Of a stretch of DNA of 64,000 nucleotides, positions 31,408 to 43,656 are shown in pieces. The notes beneath the pieces are model-generated. The model was not told the origin of the DNA. It saw nothing but the letters and a program-made list of their open reading frames with translations, and did no database searches. The stretch spans positions 90,376,349 through 90,440,348 of the forward strand of contig CM019063.1 in NCBI GenBank assembly GCA_009667805.1. The letters are read 5' to 3'. Each line of letters begins with the position of its first letter. Position 1 is the first letter of the stretch. The position numbers and the translations under genes were made by a program. The DNA comes from Leptobrachium leishanense. Lineage: Eukaryota; Chordata; Amphibia; Anura; Megophryidae.

Positions 31408-32963
31408 CAGAAATAAGAAGCTCAAGCGATGATGCACATGTAGTAGTGCTTTGTGGCCAATAGAGGGAATCCTGTCTAATAAATCTTACCTACAATGATC
31501 ATGCATATATTTACTGTGTAGTTAATGGAAAGTCATTTCCCATAAACCACCAGGTCCTGCAAGTGGTTTAATGGAAAATCAGTTCATAGTGTAATGGATT
31601 CTAAGGCTTAAATCTATATTACTGTGCAACTCACATTATATTAGAGATTATGAAACCTTGATTTCTCTTATATTTTTCATATTTATTAGTTAACAGTAAT
31701 TTACATGTTGTCTGGATAGATTAACACCTCCATAAATAATACTGCTTAACTTGAAGGTAGTGTAGAAATCTTTTGATATTTGTTCAAAATATCAACTTTA
31801 CGAATGGTCCATAAAGGTGGGAGTGAAATTTATCATTTCAGGTTTAAAACACTTAAAATTATAAATGATCAAAATCGTTATTTACATATGGGATGCAGCT
31901 ATTTGATCCGAACGGCAATTTTATGTATTTTTAGATTTTATGTTGTTTTGATCAAACCTCATATGTAAAAAAATGTTTTGCAAATATCTCGAAGGGTCTT
32001 TTCATGCATACAGCCTTTGATCTGCCTCTTTGATGCAAGGGCTGCTCATCTTGAGACCTATTGCAATTTGCATTTGAATGACCTCTGTATTAGACTATTA
32101 CCTCAAGAGGAAACCTAAACCACAAAAATATATCTTGAAACCTTGGCTATGTTATTTGTCGCTCATAAAATTCAAAACAACAGGACTAAAATTAAGGGTT
32201 GGAAAATTATCTTTCATGTTTCATACTTTCATATTTCCTGATGTTACTCGAAAAAAATTGTTTTCCTAATAGGAGCTTTGCAATATTTTACGCCTAAGGA
32301 CATCTGCTTTTTGGTTACTTGTACGTTCTAAACTATAATTTGACCCTTCAAAAGTGACACATAGGTACATTTTTGTTGATGCAAAAAACCTTGGTTAACT
32401 GTCGACTTACCTTTTAGATGAAACCCATAGCATTGTCTTTGTGACATTGTACCTTCGGAAAGGTGCCTTTTTCACTAGACGTCATTCTGCTATCAACTAT
32501 ATAATTGTATTTCTTTTAAGGAAATCAATTTTCTGCTTCATGAATCCTTTATCACATGGACATGGATGCTAAAATAACACGTAACAGGGTTTTTACATAA
32601 ATCTCTAATTTGGCATGCCATCAAATTACATGGTGCACAGACCTATTATGGATATAACTGATCCACCAATATTAAACATGATACTACAACAAAAACAAAA
32701 CAACGTGTTTAGTACAAATAAGAACTTTTCTCTCTGGTCTATTATTGACTTAAACCATTGAGAAACACTGTATTTATGAAACCCATGCTTTTGTTGTATC
32801 CAGGATTCACAATTTGACTATGCACCTGAATTGAACATGACAGCTGAGGTTAATGCTTCCTTTCTACACAGCAAATTCCAGAAATATAGCAATATATAGC
32901 CCAAAATAGAGGTAATGTATATTTTTTGTGCTAAAGCATGGCTAATTTGGCTTATCTAAAGTA
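31408..32963. other. AT-rich sequence without recognisable elements
   Basis: About 1.5 kb with no long frame, terminal repeat or tandem array. Short translations are not supported by any motif. Confidence 0.5.
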
Positions 32964-33132
32964 TTAGGGCTATTCAGAAAGAGGTGAATACCTTGAGAAT
33001 GACTGGATAATTGAAAATAGTCAAACTAGAGAAATTCTCCCATTTATCTCACTTTCCAAATTGGCTATTTGGTCTAGATTGTTCATTCTCCTGGCAATTC
33101 TCAAGGTTTTCACCTCTCTCTGAATAACCCTG
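32964..33132. mobile_element. CAGGGTTATTCAG MITE (mariner-type TA)
   Basis: TA on each side (32962-32963, 33133-33134). The left end TTAGGGCTATTCAGAAAGAG and the right end, inverted, CAGGGTTATTCAGAGAGAGG. The interior shares TTCTCCCATTTATCTCACTT with the relatives. There is no coding sequence. Confidence 0.8.
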
Positions 33133-33679
33133 TATATTTCTAGAAGGCGCCACCTTGTCAGCTTATACCTAAATCACTACACTAATAATAATCATGCTAT
33201 ACAAAACTAATAATGATGATGGTTTCCTCCCTAAGCAGGCAACTGCAGAAAATACTGCAAAATGTATTCCGAATTAGAGGCAATGTATACATTTTGGGCT
33301 CAAGCTTGGCTAATGTGACTTAACAGTAGATTCCTAGCAAAGTTCCCACCTTTACAGCTTAATGCATTAAGCCTAAAATGTTTAAATAACTACACTTTTT
33401 TTAATGATTGACGGTTGTTTTATAATGTTTAATGCAAATTGCTACATTTTTTGCACATGCCTGCAGTGATTAACACAGCGTTTGAGCATGGCATAATATA
33501 AATACTTGAACCAAAATACTCTAATAAAATAGTTCTGGTTTTCAGCTCTTAACATTATGGATTATGATGTTTGAGACTTTTTTGATTCTGTGCACAGGTT
33601 CCTTTAAAAAACCCTTATGCAGCATGGGGCGGATGGTTTCCTTTACAGTGGTAATTCTCACTGTGTTTCGTGCCCTTAA
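33133..33679. other. Unassigned spacer
   Basis: AT-rich. It shares the phrase pair GAGGTAATGTATA/GAGGCAATGTATA and GGCTAATTTGGCTTA/GGCTAATGTGACTTA with the stretch at 32910-32960, which suggests a local duplication of about 330-bp spacing. Confidence 0.4.
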
Positions 33680-33999
33680 GGCTGGACGTCCACTGGATCC
33701 GTAGTCGTGCGACCGACTTGGTCGTCAGACTAGGAACAATATCGGTCGTGCGACTTGGTCTGACGAGGGTCGTCCACTGCATCAGACTTGCGATCAGTGA
33801 CTATGGACCCAAAAAACAGTATTTTGAGGTATTTATATTAGGTTTACTAAATGTACACCTTTTTTATATATTAGAACTTTCTGTCGTAAAATATTTAACA
33901 CACAATCCAACATTATCCATAATATAAATATGAATATAAAAAAATATAAAAATTGCATTTTTTTTGGAAACCTAACAAATAACAATTTTAACTATTCAG

Positions 34000-35075
34000 C
34001 CAAACGGTGTCATCAAATCGGACTCAAAAAGAGCCAGAAAAGTCTCGCAACCCGAGGCTAAAGAAGGGTTCTGACACACTCGGTGGCGTTGATCCAAGAG
34101 ATGGACCTGATGGAGGTGCATTGATCGGTTCCAGAGTGGAACTTGGCTGCAGTGTTTGCTGTTGGGCAATGGGTGCAGCATTTTTTTTTCCACTCGATGA
34201 GGAATGTCAGCATATCATTACGAAACTCCGGTTGCTGATCCATGGGGTGGTCTGCAGGAACGGAAGAAGGCAGTGGTAGTTGTTGTCCCTCTTAAGTTGC
34301 CCACTCTCCGCCAATATTTTCAACTTCTCCTTCTCAATTTCTGCAATTTGCTCTTCTGGAGCACGCTCTGTTCTTCTCCTCTTTATGGCTCTGGGACTTG
34401 CTGTCGGGGTCTGCGAGCTGGTTCCTGGCTACACATCTGTCAGTGGTGGAGGTGGTGAGTCCGGAATAGGGACATCAGATGGCTTATCCAGGGTCTCGCT
34501 AAGCACATGTTCCTCCTCAAGTGCTGTGTCTGCATCCTGGGTTGCGCTCTTTGCTAGGGAGACTTTACCCTTGAGTGGCCTTGGCTCTACAGTGTCCACA
34601 ACAAAAAGCATCTGCCTTTAGTAAGCCCATGTTTTATTTAGCCTTTAAAATTCTGCACAAATACTGAAAGGTGTCCTGGTGATTCCTGCGGCGGTGAGAA
34701 TCTCCGGTTTCGAATTACAGCTACTGGCAGACATGGGGTAACAATAGATATTTGACATGCTGCAAAGTGCTTCAATCTTGTGAGTGCAATTCAAAAGGGG
34801 CACCTCAGATTTTGTATAATTATATATGCACTGTGAGTGTTTTCATTTTATCACCTTTGTAGATTCCCATTTTCTATACTTTTATGCTGTACCAAGATGT
34901 CTAGGGGAGAGCTGTCTGGGAATCCTGAGGTTGTATTGCTTGGTACTCCTTGTATGTCACACCGTGGTTTACTGGTTTTGAAGTAAGCCCTTGTTGTGTC
35001 TGATTTTGCTCCATCCCCAGACTTGTGTGCCAGATTCCTTTTGTGTTCCCTCCGGAACACATCTCAGAGGTTCCT
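34000..35075 (-). pseudogene. Harbinger Myb/MADF-like accessory protein remnant
   Basis: Right to left: MFRREHKRNLAHKSGDGAKS (35060 inward), like the WKNLRDRYRRE...KSGSG region of MADF/Myb-SANT proteins. Then SKPRCDIQGVP, a gap with no frame, an acidic/proline region (ALEEEHVLSETLDKPSDVPI, PDSPPPPLTD; 34611-34429), and a tail near 34243-34000. In active Harbinger elements this partner carries the transposase to the nucleus and the DNA ends. The fragments lie in several frames, so it is inactive. Confidence 0.6.
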
Positions 35076-35188
35076 CCACTTCTTCTTTACTTCTTCTACT
35101 GTAATAAAAAGAATGTTTGATAAAGTGAGAATGCAATTAACCATGTTTGGTTATTTGTATTTACTAATGTAATGTTGTTTTATTGCAG

Positions 35189-35997
35189 ATTCTTGGCAAC
35201 GGGATAATCGTTTAAAACCCTAGGCTATTCTTTCCGAATTTCAGACGTCATGGTCGGAAGGATCGTTCAGGAAACCTGCCAAAGCTATTTGGGACAACCT
35301 GTGGACTTAAAATGAATGAAGAGATGGAACCCATTACAAAACGGATTTTGGGAAAAGTGGCATTTTCCAAATTGTGTGGAGTGCATAGATGGAAAACATA
35401 TCTGAACCCTGAATCCTAAACATTCACAGTTTTTTTTCTATTTCCCTACCGGGCCCAATTATAAGTTCATTGCCATTGATTTTGGTGCGTATGGGATAGA
35501 AAGTCATGGCAGGATTTTCAGCAACTCTAACTTGTCCAGGGGTACTGGGCGTGCGCAGACACGCCACCCTACCTGGAACAAACATAACGGTCCCCCATGT
35601 TCTGTTGAGTGAAGAAGCCTACCCCCTAAAAGCCTACATCATGAAGCCATACCCAAGAACCAGAATTGGACCATCTGAAACGGTTTTCAATGGGCGTCTA
35701 TCAAGAGCACGACAAGTTGTCGAATGTGCATTTGGAATTATGACCAGTAAATGACGAATCCTGCATGAGGCCATTGAGGTAAAACCAGCCTTTGTGGACA
35801 AAATTGTGAAATGTATTTGCATGCTGCTTAACATCACCATTGATAAAGAGGGGGCGCAGCAAGTGGCAACTTTCACAACCCCCCCCCCCAAAGAATGTTT
35901 CCTGGAAGAAGATTTACCAACCGTGGGGAAAATAGAGGGATCACCTCTCCAATTAAAACCTGGGACAATTAAAAAAAAAAATGTACACAAGAGGTGA
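35189..35997 (+). pseudogene. Harbinger transposase, C-terminal exon remnant
   Basis: A clear acceptor site (TTTTATTGCAG at 35178-35188) precedes FLATG-like coding sequence, a family-typical exon boundary. Shifted frames then give RISDVMVGRIVQETCQ, CIDGKHI (first Asp), FIAIDFGAYG (second Asp), SEEAYPLKAYIMKPYPRTRI and FNGRLSRARQVVECAFGIM (catalytic Glu). The DDE residues are all still readable, but stops and frame changes near 35220, 35410, 35470 and 35753 destroy the protein. The N-terminal exon was not found. The enzyme would cut and insert at TWA sites. Confidence 0.88.
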
Positions 35998-37114
35998 ACA
36001 TGTGAACATTTTCATTATATGTACCGTGTGCTGCTTTGGGTTTGGTTGATTTATATTGTATATATTTTATATTTTTTTTGTTGGCAACTTTATAATTTTT
36101 TACTTCTATTGTTATATAGATTGTATTTTTGTGTGGTCTATTTAATTGTGTATTATGTTTTATGTACGTTAACATGTTTAATAAAATTTCCCATTTAAAT
36201 ACCTTGGGCTCCCATTTGCGCTGCGACTCGTTTCCACAGCTTCCATTGGATCTCACGATTGTTGTATTTGGAGTCCCTCATGTCCCACAAGGGTGTAACC
36301 CGCGCACAATACTGCTGATGAAAAAATTTTCAAAAAAGGTCCTTAAACAAAATATATTGACAAGATCTGTAACAGAAAAAAAGGCTTTTTGACAAAAAAT
36401 TGGGAATCTAAATATTTATCTAAAAAATACAAACAGATGTTCAGAGAAAAAAATTATTTTGCTGAATAGAGTGTTTTTTTAAAAACAATTACTGTTCTAC
36501 ATTGAAACCTATGGGATTAGCCTGTTTTTAAACTTGTTAAACTAATAAAAAACCCTGAAAAAAGGCATTTTTTTGCCAACACTTCGCTGCAGTTTCTCAA
36601 ACCAGCAGTTTCAGTTTCTCTCACAGGCAAACTGCACCTTCTTTCACCAGCACTAGTTAGTGAATAGACAATTTGCACCTCGACATTGCACCGCACAGGG
36701 AAATTCAACGTTCGGGTGGCTAGTTTGGTGTGCGAATTTTAATCACTTTGCGCAGCTGAAAAGGGACCTAAAATTCATTCACCCTGTACCCTACCAAAGC
36801 ATGGCTATCCCCACCCATCTCCCATGCACAAAAATATTTTTAAAAATTTAATATAATAGCGTTTTTAACTCACCTAATCAACTTCTCAGCATCCATCTCC
36901 TTCCCTGATCGTCTGCATTGTTTGTGCGATATTTCCAAAATTTCTGATCTGATTGCTAATCTGCAGCAGACTTCAAAAGTCCCAGGAAGTCGCAAGTCTG
37001 ACGCAATAGACGATGGTACATTCACAATAGTGTTGTTGGATTGGTCTGACGACACGTACGACTTGTGCGATGTTGTTGTCGCACGAATACGGATCCAGTG
37101 GACACCAACCTTAA

Positions 37115-37615
37115 GGCTGTGGTCAGATGAGAGCACTTAGTACGTACGTCTGACCACATACAGGGTTATTCAGAGAAAGGTGAAAATCAGGAGAATTGGC
37201 AGGAGAAGAGAACATTCTAGACCAAATAGCCAATTTGGAAAATCAGATAAATGGGAAAATTTCTCTGGTTTGGCTATTTTGACCTAGAATTTTCACTTCT
37301 CCAGTCATTCTCCTGAGTTTCACCTTTCATTGAATAGACCTGACCGTTTTCTGTCCATCATAGTTTTTCAAAGGAGTCGATAAAGAACAACACACAAAGC
37401 AAGTGCACACTTGTTCACGCACAAGCAGCACATTTTGCAAAGGATGCCATTTAGGGTTCGATGTGAAAAAGCTACGACGGACATAGATACACCCCCAGAT
37501 ACTGCATCCGTCATAACTAACCGATTGTATGTTAACCACATTCTCATCCGTTATAAAGTGAATCTGTGTCAACGGACGCACTGTGTGCAATCAGTGCACT
37601 CGTCTGACTGCAGCC
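37115..37615. mobile_element. GGCTAGGGTCAGACGA MITE, copy 3
   Basis: The ends GGCTGTGGTCAGATGAGAGC and, inverted, GGCTGCAGTCAGACGAGTGC. It abuts the Harbinger element through the shared TTAA (37111-37114), with TAA following on the right. A mariner-type MITE is nested at 37161-37342. Confidence 0.8.
37161..37342. mobile_element. CAGGGTTATTCAG MITE nested in another MITE
   Basis: The left end CAGGGTTATTCAGAGAAAGG after TA; the right end, inverted, CAGGTCTATTCAATGAAAGG. It is 182 bp, the same length as the 45791 copy. Confidence 0.82.
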
Positions 37616-38591
37616 TAACCCGCAGACTTCAAGCACCATTTTTTTTCAGTACTGGACTGATCTCTGGCATTTCAAACTATAAGCCTTTTGGCATACAGAG
37701 AAATGGAACCCAGAGATGGGCCATATCGGATAACTTTTGTATGTTTCACAGAACATTTGGTTGGGTGGAATAGTGATGAGCCGAAAACCCCCGTGTTCGG
37801 TTCGCATTCGAACCTGAACAATTTCAAAAGTTCGAGTTCGAACTCGAACACAAACCGAACTCAATGCAAGTCAATGGGAGTCGAAAGTTCAGTTTTTAGA
37901 GTGCCCTCCAAGAGGGCATATATGCAAGATATTTGCCATAAAAGGTGTATGGGGGTCCGGGTAGTGCCCTGGGGGACAGGAAACAAGGACAAAAAGTTTT
38001 AAAAAAAGTTTTTAAAGGAACAGTGAGTTTTCCATGAAATAAAGGTTAAGAATAAAAACGAAAAATTCCTTCAAATATCGTGCCTAGGAGGTCCCCATAA
38101 CCTGCCCGTGAAGTGGCGGATTTGTAGGATGTATAGAAACATTTAAAAACAAAAAAATGACATTTCAAATGACGGTAAATGGTTTTCCTTTAATCTATTC
38201 ATAAACAACTGCTTGAGGTGGCAGCCTGTATAAAAAGAAGAGACATTTTAGGACACGCAGAACTAGTTTAGTGATTTTTTGGATCAATTATGGTGAAACT
38301 TATGCAGGCTTTGGATGAAAGTAACAATAGGTGCTTTAAAATTGGGCCTTTAGTGTCGGCAACAGTGCCGTCACACCGTAACCCCTCTGTGGTATTGTGG
38401 AAGAGTGCAGGGTTGGACCCTGCGGTCCAGTATTAAAATGATATGAATCTGGTATAGGCGTCAGTCGCAAGTGCACCCAAATATTGTGCCTTTGGTGGCA
38501 GCAAGTGCCTTCACACCATAAGTAACCCCTCTGTGGTATTGTGGAAGAGTGCAGTGGTGGAGGTTTTGGGAATGCAGAAGAGATCCCCGAT

Positions 38592-41292
38592 CTATTCAGT
38601 TACGTCAGCATCAGGGGATTGATAGCTGCTGATCCAGGACTGATTCATTTTTATAAATGTCAGCCGGACTACAGAGTCGGTGGACAGACGCACTCTTTTG
38701 TCTGTGACAAAACCTCCAGCGGCACTGAACGTCCTTTCAGAAAGCACGCTGGATGAAGGGCAACCTAGTAGCTGCATAGCATATTGGCTAAGTTCTGGCC
38801 AGTGATCTAATCTCAACACCCAGTAAGCCAGTGCCCCTAGGTAGTCCTGCACCATATGGTGAAGACGCTGGCAATTAGTGCCTACATTTGACGTCCCTGG
38901 GCGTCGTGGACTAAAAAAATTGAAAAAGGCATCAGTCAAGCGGCCCCGGCCTTCACCGCTCTTCCTCTGATCATCCGCAGCCTCAGAAGCACCTGTGTCA
39001 TCATCATTTGGTAACCTACCAGTCCCTGGAAAGGTGTTACACAAGTGTCGCTTTAGAGCGTACTCAAGTTGTTTCATCCTGTGCTCCCTCTGTGCAGGCA
39101 GGATGAGCTCTGCAACTTTACCATTGTATCGTGGATCAAGAAGGCTTGCCAACCAGTAATGATCCCTCTCCTTGATAGCACGAATCCTGGGGTCCTTTAG
39201 CAGGCTTTGCAGGATAAGGGAGCCCATGCAGCGTAGGTTGGAGGTAGCATTATCTTCCGAGTCTTCCTGGTCAATGAGGATGACCCCATCGTGCACTTCC
39301 TCCTCCCAGCCACATACTAGTCCTTGGGTTTCTGGGCACACAAAACCCTCCCTTGAGGAATCCCCAACTTCAATGCCCCCACTACTTAAATATTCCTCCT
39401 CATCCTCCTCCTGTCTGATCTGAGGACCCGCAGGAATGCTGTCTGCATAAAGACTGGGGCCTTGAGAGTTAGGGAAGGCCTCCTCTTCCTCCCGCTGCTC
39501 TGCCTCTAGTGCCACATCTATAATTCCCCGCAGAGTGCGCTCCAGCAGGAACACTAAAGGAATTGTGTCACTGATGCATGCACTGTCCCTGCTCGCCATC
39601 CTCGTTGCCTCCTCAAATGGTGACAGTACAGTGCATGAATCCTTGATCATCAGTCACTGCGGGGGGAAAAAAAAACAAGTTGACCTGAACCTGTCCTTGT
39701 GCCATACTCACACAGGTACTCATTGATGGCCCTCTCCTGTTTGTGCAGACGCTGCAGCATTGCTAATGTCGAGTTCAACCTGGTGGGCATGTCACAGATC
39801 AGACGGTTTGTGGGAAGGTGGAATTCTCTTTGAATTTCTGCCAGGCGAACTTGCTGGGAATGACCGTCTGAAGTGGCTGCAGACTTTTCTGGCCTGGCTG
39901 AGAAGCTCTGCCAGCCCTGGGTACCTGGTTAGGAAACGCTGTAACACCAGATTTAGGACGTGTGCTAGGCATGGTACATGCATCAACTTACCCTGGCGTA
40001 GGGCGGAGACAAGGTTGCTGCCATTATCACAGACTACCATTCCCAGCTGAAGCTGGCGTGGTGTTAACCATCTCTGCACCTGCCCATGCAGAGCTAACAG
40101 AATTTCTGGCCCGGTGTGGCTCCTGTCCCCTAAACAAACCAGCTCAAGCACAGTATGGCTTCTTTTTGCTTGAGCCATTGCATAGCCCCTGCCACTCATC
40201 GGTTTAACTGCCACTTCACCAGAGACAGAGAAGGAGGAGGAGGTGGTGGAGCAGACAGACCTCATACAAGCAGCTTTCTGGAGGCGTGGTGGATGAACAA
40301 GCTCCAGCACAGAGCCCCGTCTTGGATCCCCCCCAGCTGCAATCAGAGTTACCCAGTGTACTGTGAAGGAAATGTAATGGCCCTGTCCATGCTTGCTGGA
40401 CCACGTGTCTAAAGTCCTAGTGCACCTTCCTGCTGACTGCCTTTCCCAATGACTCCATAACATTGTGTTCCACGTGCTGGTTTAGTGCTGGAATGGCCTT
40501 CCGTGAAAACAAATGGCATTTTGGAACCTGCCACTGTGGCACAGCACATTCAGCAAATTCGCGGAAGGAAGCAGAGTCCACCAGCTGGAAACGCAGCAGC
40601 TGTAATGCAAGTAATTTTGCTAAGCTGGCATTTAGACGCTGGGCTTGGGGATGGTTGGGACTATATTTTTTCTTACGCTGCAGCAGCTGGGACAACGTAA
40701 TCTGACTGTGTAAATCTTCAGCTGATAGGATGCTGTCACATTGTGAGGAAGGACCTGGTACACCCATTACTGTAGCATCATCCCTGTCAGTGGAGGTTGT
40801 AGGCAATGACATGTCAGGACATATAGTGGGGGTAGAGACAGATGAGGAGGACCTATGCAAAGTGTTGTGCCAACGGGATGTGTGGCAGGTATTCATATGT
40901 CGCCTCAAGCACGTGGTACCCAAGCGTGGGATGTCTTTCCCACGCTTGATCCTCATCTGACATAGAATACAAATAGCAACGGTGCGGTCTGCTGCACATT
41001 TCTTAAAGAACTCCCAGACAGCAGAGTTCCTGGATGTGTGCTTTGAGACAACAGCACTCTGCACCTGAGCAACTGTGACTTCTGATGCCTTGGACTGGCT
41101 ATGGTTGGTCATAGAGGACGTTGTGCCTAGTGTTTGTTGTGCCTCCTCCTCCTCACTTGACTCCTCTGTTCGATCAGGCACCCAGGTGGAGTCAGTGACC
41201 TCATCATCATCGTCATCACCCCCTATCTCCTCGTCACTGGAGCCAACTTGGCAGTATGCTGCAGCTGCTGGGGCAACATGAGTGCCAGTCAT
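38592..41292 (-). pseudogene. hAT transposase with BED zinc finger
   Basis: Part 1 (41292-40417): acidic N-terminus, then a BED zinc finger (AVWEFFKKCAADRTVAICIL, CQMR, TTCLRRHMNTCH). Part 2 (40463-39792) has LDTWSSKHGQGHYISFTVHW, VVCDNGSNLVSAL and CLAHVLNLVLQRF of the RNase H-like core. Part 3 (39650-38592) has WLASLLDPRYNGKVAEL and the C-terminal dimerisation region YWVLRLDHWPELSQYAMQLL and FSAAGGFVTDKRVRLSTD. The parts are separated by frameshifts near 40425 and 39860. A likely 55-base intron has donor GTGAGT at 39711 and a poly-T/C tract plus GCAG at 39657-39660. Two frameshifts make it a pseudogene, although the domains are nearly complete. Confidence 0.9.
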
Positions 41293-41789
41293 TTGTGCGT
41301 CACTGGCACCCCCTTACTCTAGGTTGATTATACTCCCTTCCTCAACCTCAAAGTTTGAATCAGAGCACTGCAGTTGCTGCGCATCCTCAAGCAGCATGTC
41401 ACTGTCATTGTAGTCAAACCATTCAGCTGACTCCTCCGTGTGTGATAGTGAGGCTACGGCAGGAGTAGCTGTGGACATGGAGGCAGAATTAGATGTTTTG
41501 GCAGCTGAGGTGGTCTGTAAACCACTACAAGCCTGGCTGGTAGAGGACTCGGAGGATGAGGATGGCCTGGTTAGCCAATCCTGCAAATCCTCTATGTTGC
41601 AGCTGCTTAAAACGGCCAGCACCAGTTAGAAAGGACAATCGTGCCCCTGCAGAGGATGCACCACGTCCACGACGACCAGAGGCACAGCCTCCCAACACAG
41701 AGGATGCTTGCCCTCTTATCTGTGTCTGGGAGCGTCTGCCTGTCCTTTTTGGTCTTTCTGACATGGTGAGTGATATATAGATTAAAGAT

Positions 41790-42715
41790 ATACAGAACTC
41801 TGATTCAATTCTGTTATAAAAATTGGAGATATGCAGAACTCTGATTCAACTGTGTTATCTAGATTAAAGATTTCCAGAACTCTGGTATAACTCAGTGAGA
41901 CACCCTGATAGCTGGCAGCCAGTGACAAGACACAGATTAAAATTCCCAGAAACCACATATAAATCAGTGAGACCCCCTGATAGCTGGCAACAGTGACAAG
42001 ACACATATTACTATTCCCAGAGATCTGCTACAAGTCTGTGAGACCCCCTGATGGGTGACAGTGACAAGACACAGATTAAATTTCCCAGAAACCTCCTATA
42101 AATCAGTGAGACTCCCTGAAGGGTGGCAGTGACAAGACACAGATTACAATTCCCAGGAACCTCCTATAAATCAGTGAGACCCCCTGATGGGTGGCAGTGA
42201 CAAGACACAGATTACAATTCCCAGATATCTGCTAGAAGTGAGAGCCTCCCAATAGCTGCTGGCAGTGAGAACACACATATTACAACAATTCCCAGATATC
42301 TTGTAGAAGTGAGACCCCCGCAATAGCTGCTGTCAGTGAGAACACACAGATTACAACAATTCCCAGATATCTTGTAGAAGTGAGACCCCCACAATAGCTG
42401 CTGGCAGTGAGAGCACACAGATTACAACAATTCCCAGATATTTTGTAGAAGTGAGACCCCCACAATATCTGCTGGCAGTGAGAACACACAGATTACAACA
42501 ATTCCCAGATATATTGTAGAAGTGAGACCCCCACAATAGCTGCTGGCAGTGAGAACAGACAGATTACAACAATTCCCAGATATCTTGTAGAAGTGAGACC
42601 CCCACAATAGCTGCTGGCAGTGAGAACACACAGATTACAATAATTCCCAGATATTTCGTAGAAGTGAGACCCCCACAATAGCTGCTGGCACTGAGAACAC
42701 ACACTAACAGAACAA
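41790..42715 (-). repeat. Subterminal tandem array of the hAT, 60-71-bp units
   Basis: The right part holds about seven 71-base units (AGTGAGACCCCCACAATAGC, TGCTGGCAGTGAGAACACAC, AGATTACAACAATTCCCAGA). The left part has older, shorter relatives (CAGTGAGACCCCCTGA, GACAAGACACAGATTA, TTCCCAGA). It lies between the transposase start and the right terminal repeat, where promoter and transposase-binding sites would be. Confidence 0.9.
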
Positions 42716-43054
42716 TCTCCTCTCAAAAAACACGTGCTGGGGGCTGTGTGAAGCCTTATATAGTGTGCTGCGGGACATAGCTCTGTGAGCCCATGATTGG
42801 GCAAAATTTGCCCAATTAGGACTCTGAGCCGTGATTGGCATAGTCTTGCACCTGTCCTGCACCTGACCTGTGGTCAGGTGCAAGGCTGCAGCCAATTACA
42901 AGCTTCAGGCCAGTGGAAAAATGCATTGTGGTCCATTGTGGGCGAACGTGCGGCGAACATGCGGAAATGTTCGGAGTTTGCGAACAGCCGAAAGGCTGAT
43001 GTTCGATGCGAACTCCGAACAGATCGAACCGAACAGCTCATCCCTAGTGTGGAA

Positions 43055-43653
43055 TCTCTTCTTCAAGGGTCAGCTAGAAGTAATTTGGATGTATAAATCT
43101 GATAATGAAGTACAGCTTTTTATATGCAGTTTTTCAGTGGGGCTCATAAAGTTTGAAGATGGTAGATCACTGGATTTCATGCTGGTAAGACTGACTCCTT
43201 CCACCATGTGGTTTAACTCACATTCAGATATATGGCCCTTTGGTTGCATGTTGACGTTAGATAGTTAATTGAAATAATTTCAAGTATTTGGGTCACGTTG
43301 ACCTACTCGGTCATCACTTATATTAAACATGTCATTATCATTTGGATACTTTGCACCAATGAGAATCTGACAGTGTCCTGCTTCTTTTCAAGAACTTATT
43401 CACCTAATCATCCATATTATAATGATTGGCTAACTTCAAAATCTCTCAAAGGGGCTGACGGAGCATGTGCAAAATTCCCTCTCAAAGGCCAGACTTCAAA
43501 AACTGCCCTAAATCTTCTCATGCTCACTTTATACTAACTGCTATTAGCCAAGGATGTGAAACTAACCCATGAGTATTTTCTGATTCTCCTTCAAGTTAAT
43601 GTCACCCAGAAAAAATACTATTATAATAAGCCTAAAACCTCCTTCTAAAAGAA
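43055..43653. other. Unassigned spacer
   Basis: Short frames only and no motif. A little GC variation; nothing recognised. Confidence 0.45.
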
Positions 43654-43656
43654 ATA

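Larger units (their letters stand above)
33680..37110. mobile_element. PIF/Harbinger DNA transposon, decayed
   Basis: The ends GGCTGGACGTCCACTGGATC and, inverted, GGTTGGTGTCCACTGGATCC continue inward as CGTAGTCGTGCGAC/CGTATTCGTGCGAC. TTAA stands on both sides (33676-33679, 37111-37114), compatible with the 3-bp TWA duplication of Harbinger. Remnants of the two Harbinger genes, transposase (+ strand) and a Myb/MADF-like protein (- strand), lie tail to tail inside. TCAGACTTGCGA and TCGTACG-like subterminal words flank both ends. Confidence 0.9.
37771..43046 (-). mobile_element. Full-length hAT transposon, 5.3 kb
   Basis: The ends TAGTGATGAGCCGAAAACCC and, inverted, TAGGGATGAGCTGTTCGGTT enclose TTCGAAC-rich subterminal regions. 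GGGTGGAA (37763-37770) and GTGTGGAA (43047-43054) form an 8-bp duplication with one mismatch. A transposase gene on the minus strand and a tandem array between its start and the right end fill the element. The element at 19051 is a deletion derivative of this family. Confidence 0.93.

Noticed and set aside
34429..34621. Plus-strand Ser-rich 113-residue frame as a gene
   Set aside because: Antisense of the Myb/MADF-like Harbinger protein remnant.
41790..42715. CRISPR-like or gene-family-like 71-bp repeats with open frames
   Set aside because: Contiguous tandem repeat inside a hAT element; frames repeat because of the period and encode nothing recognisable.
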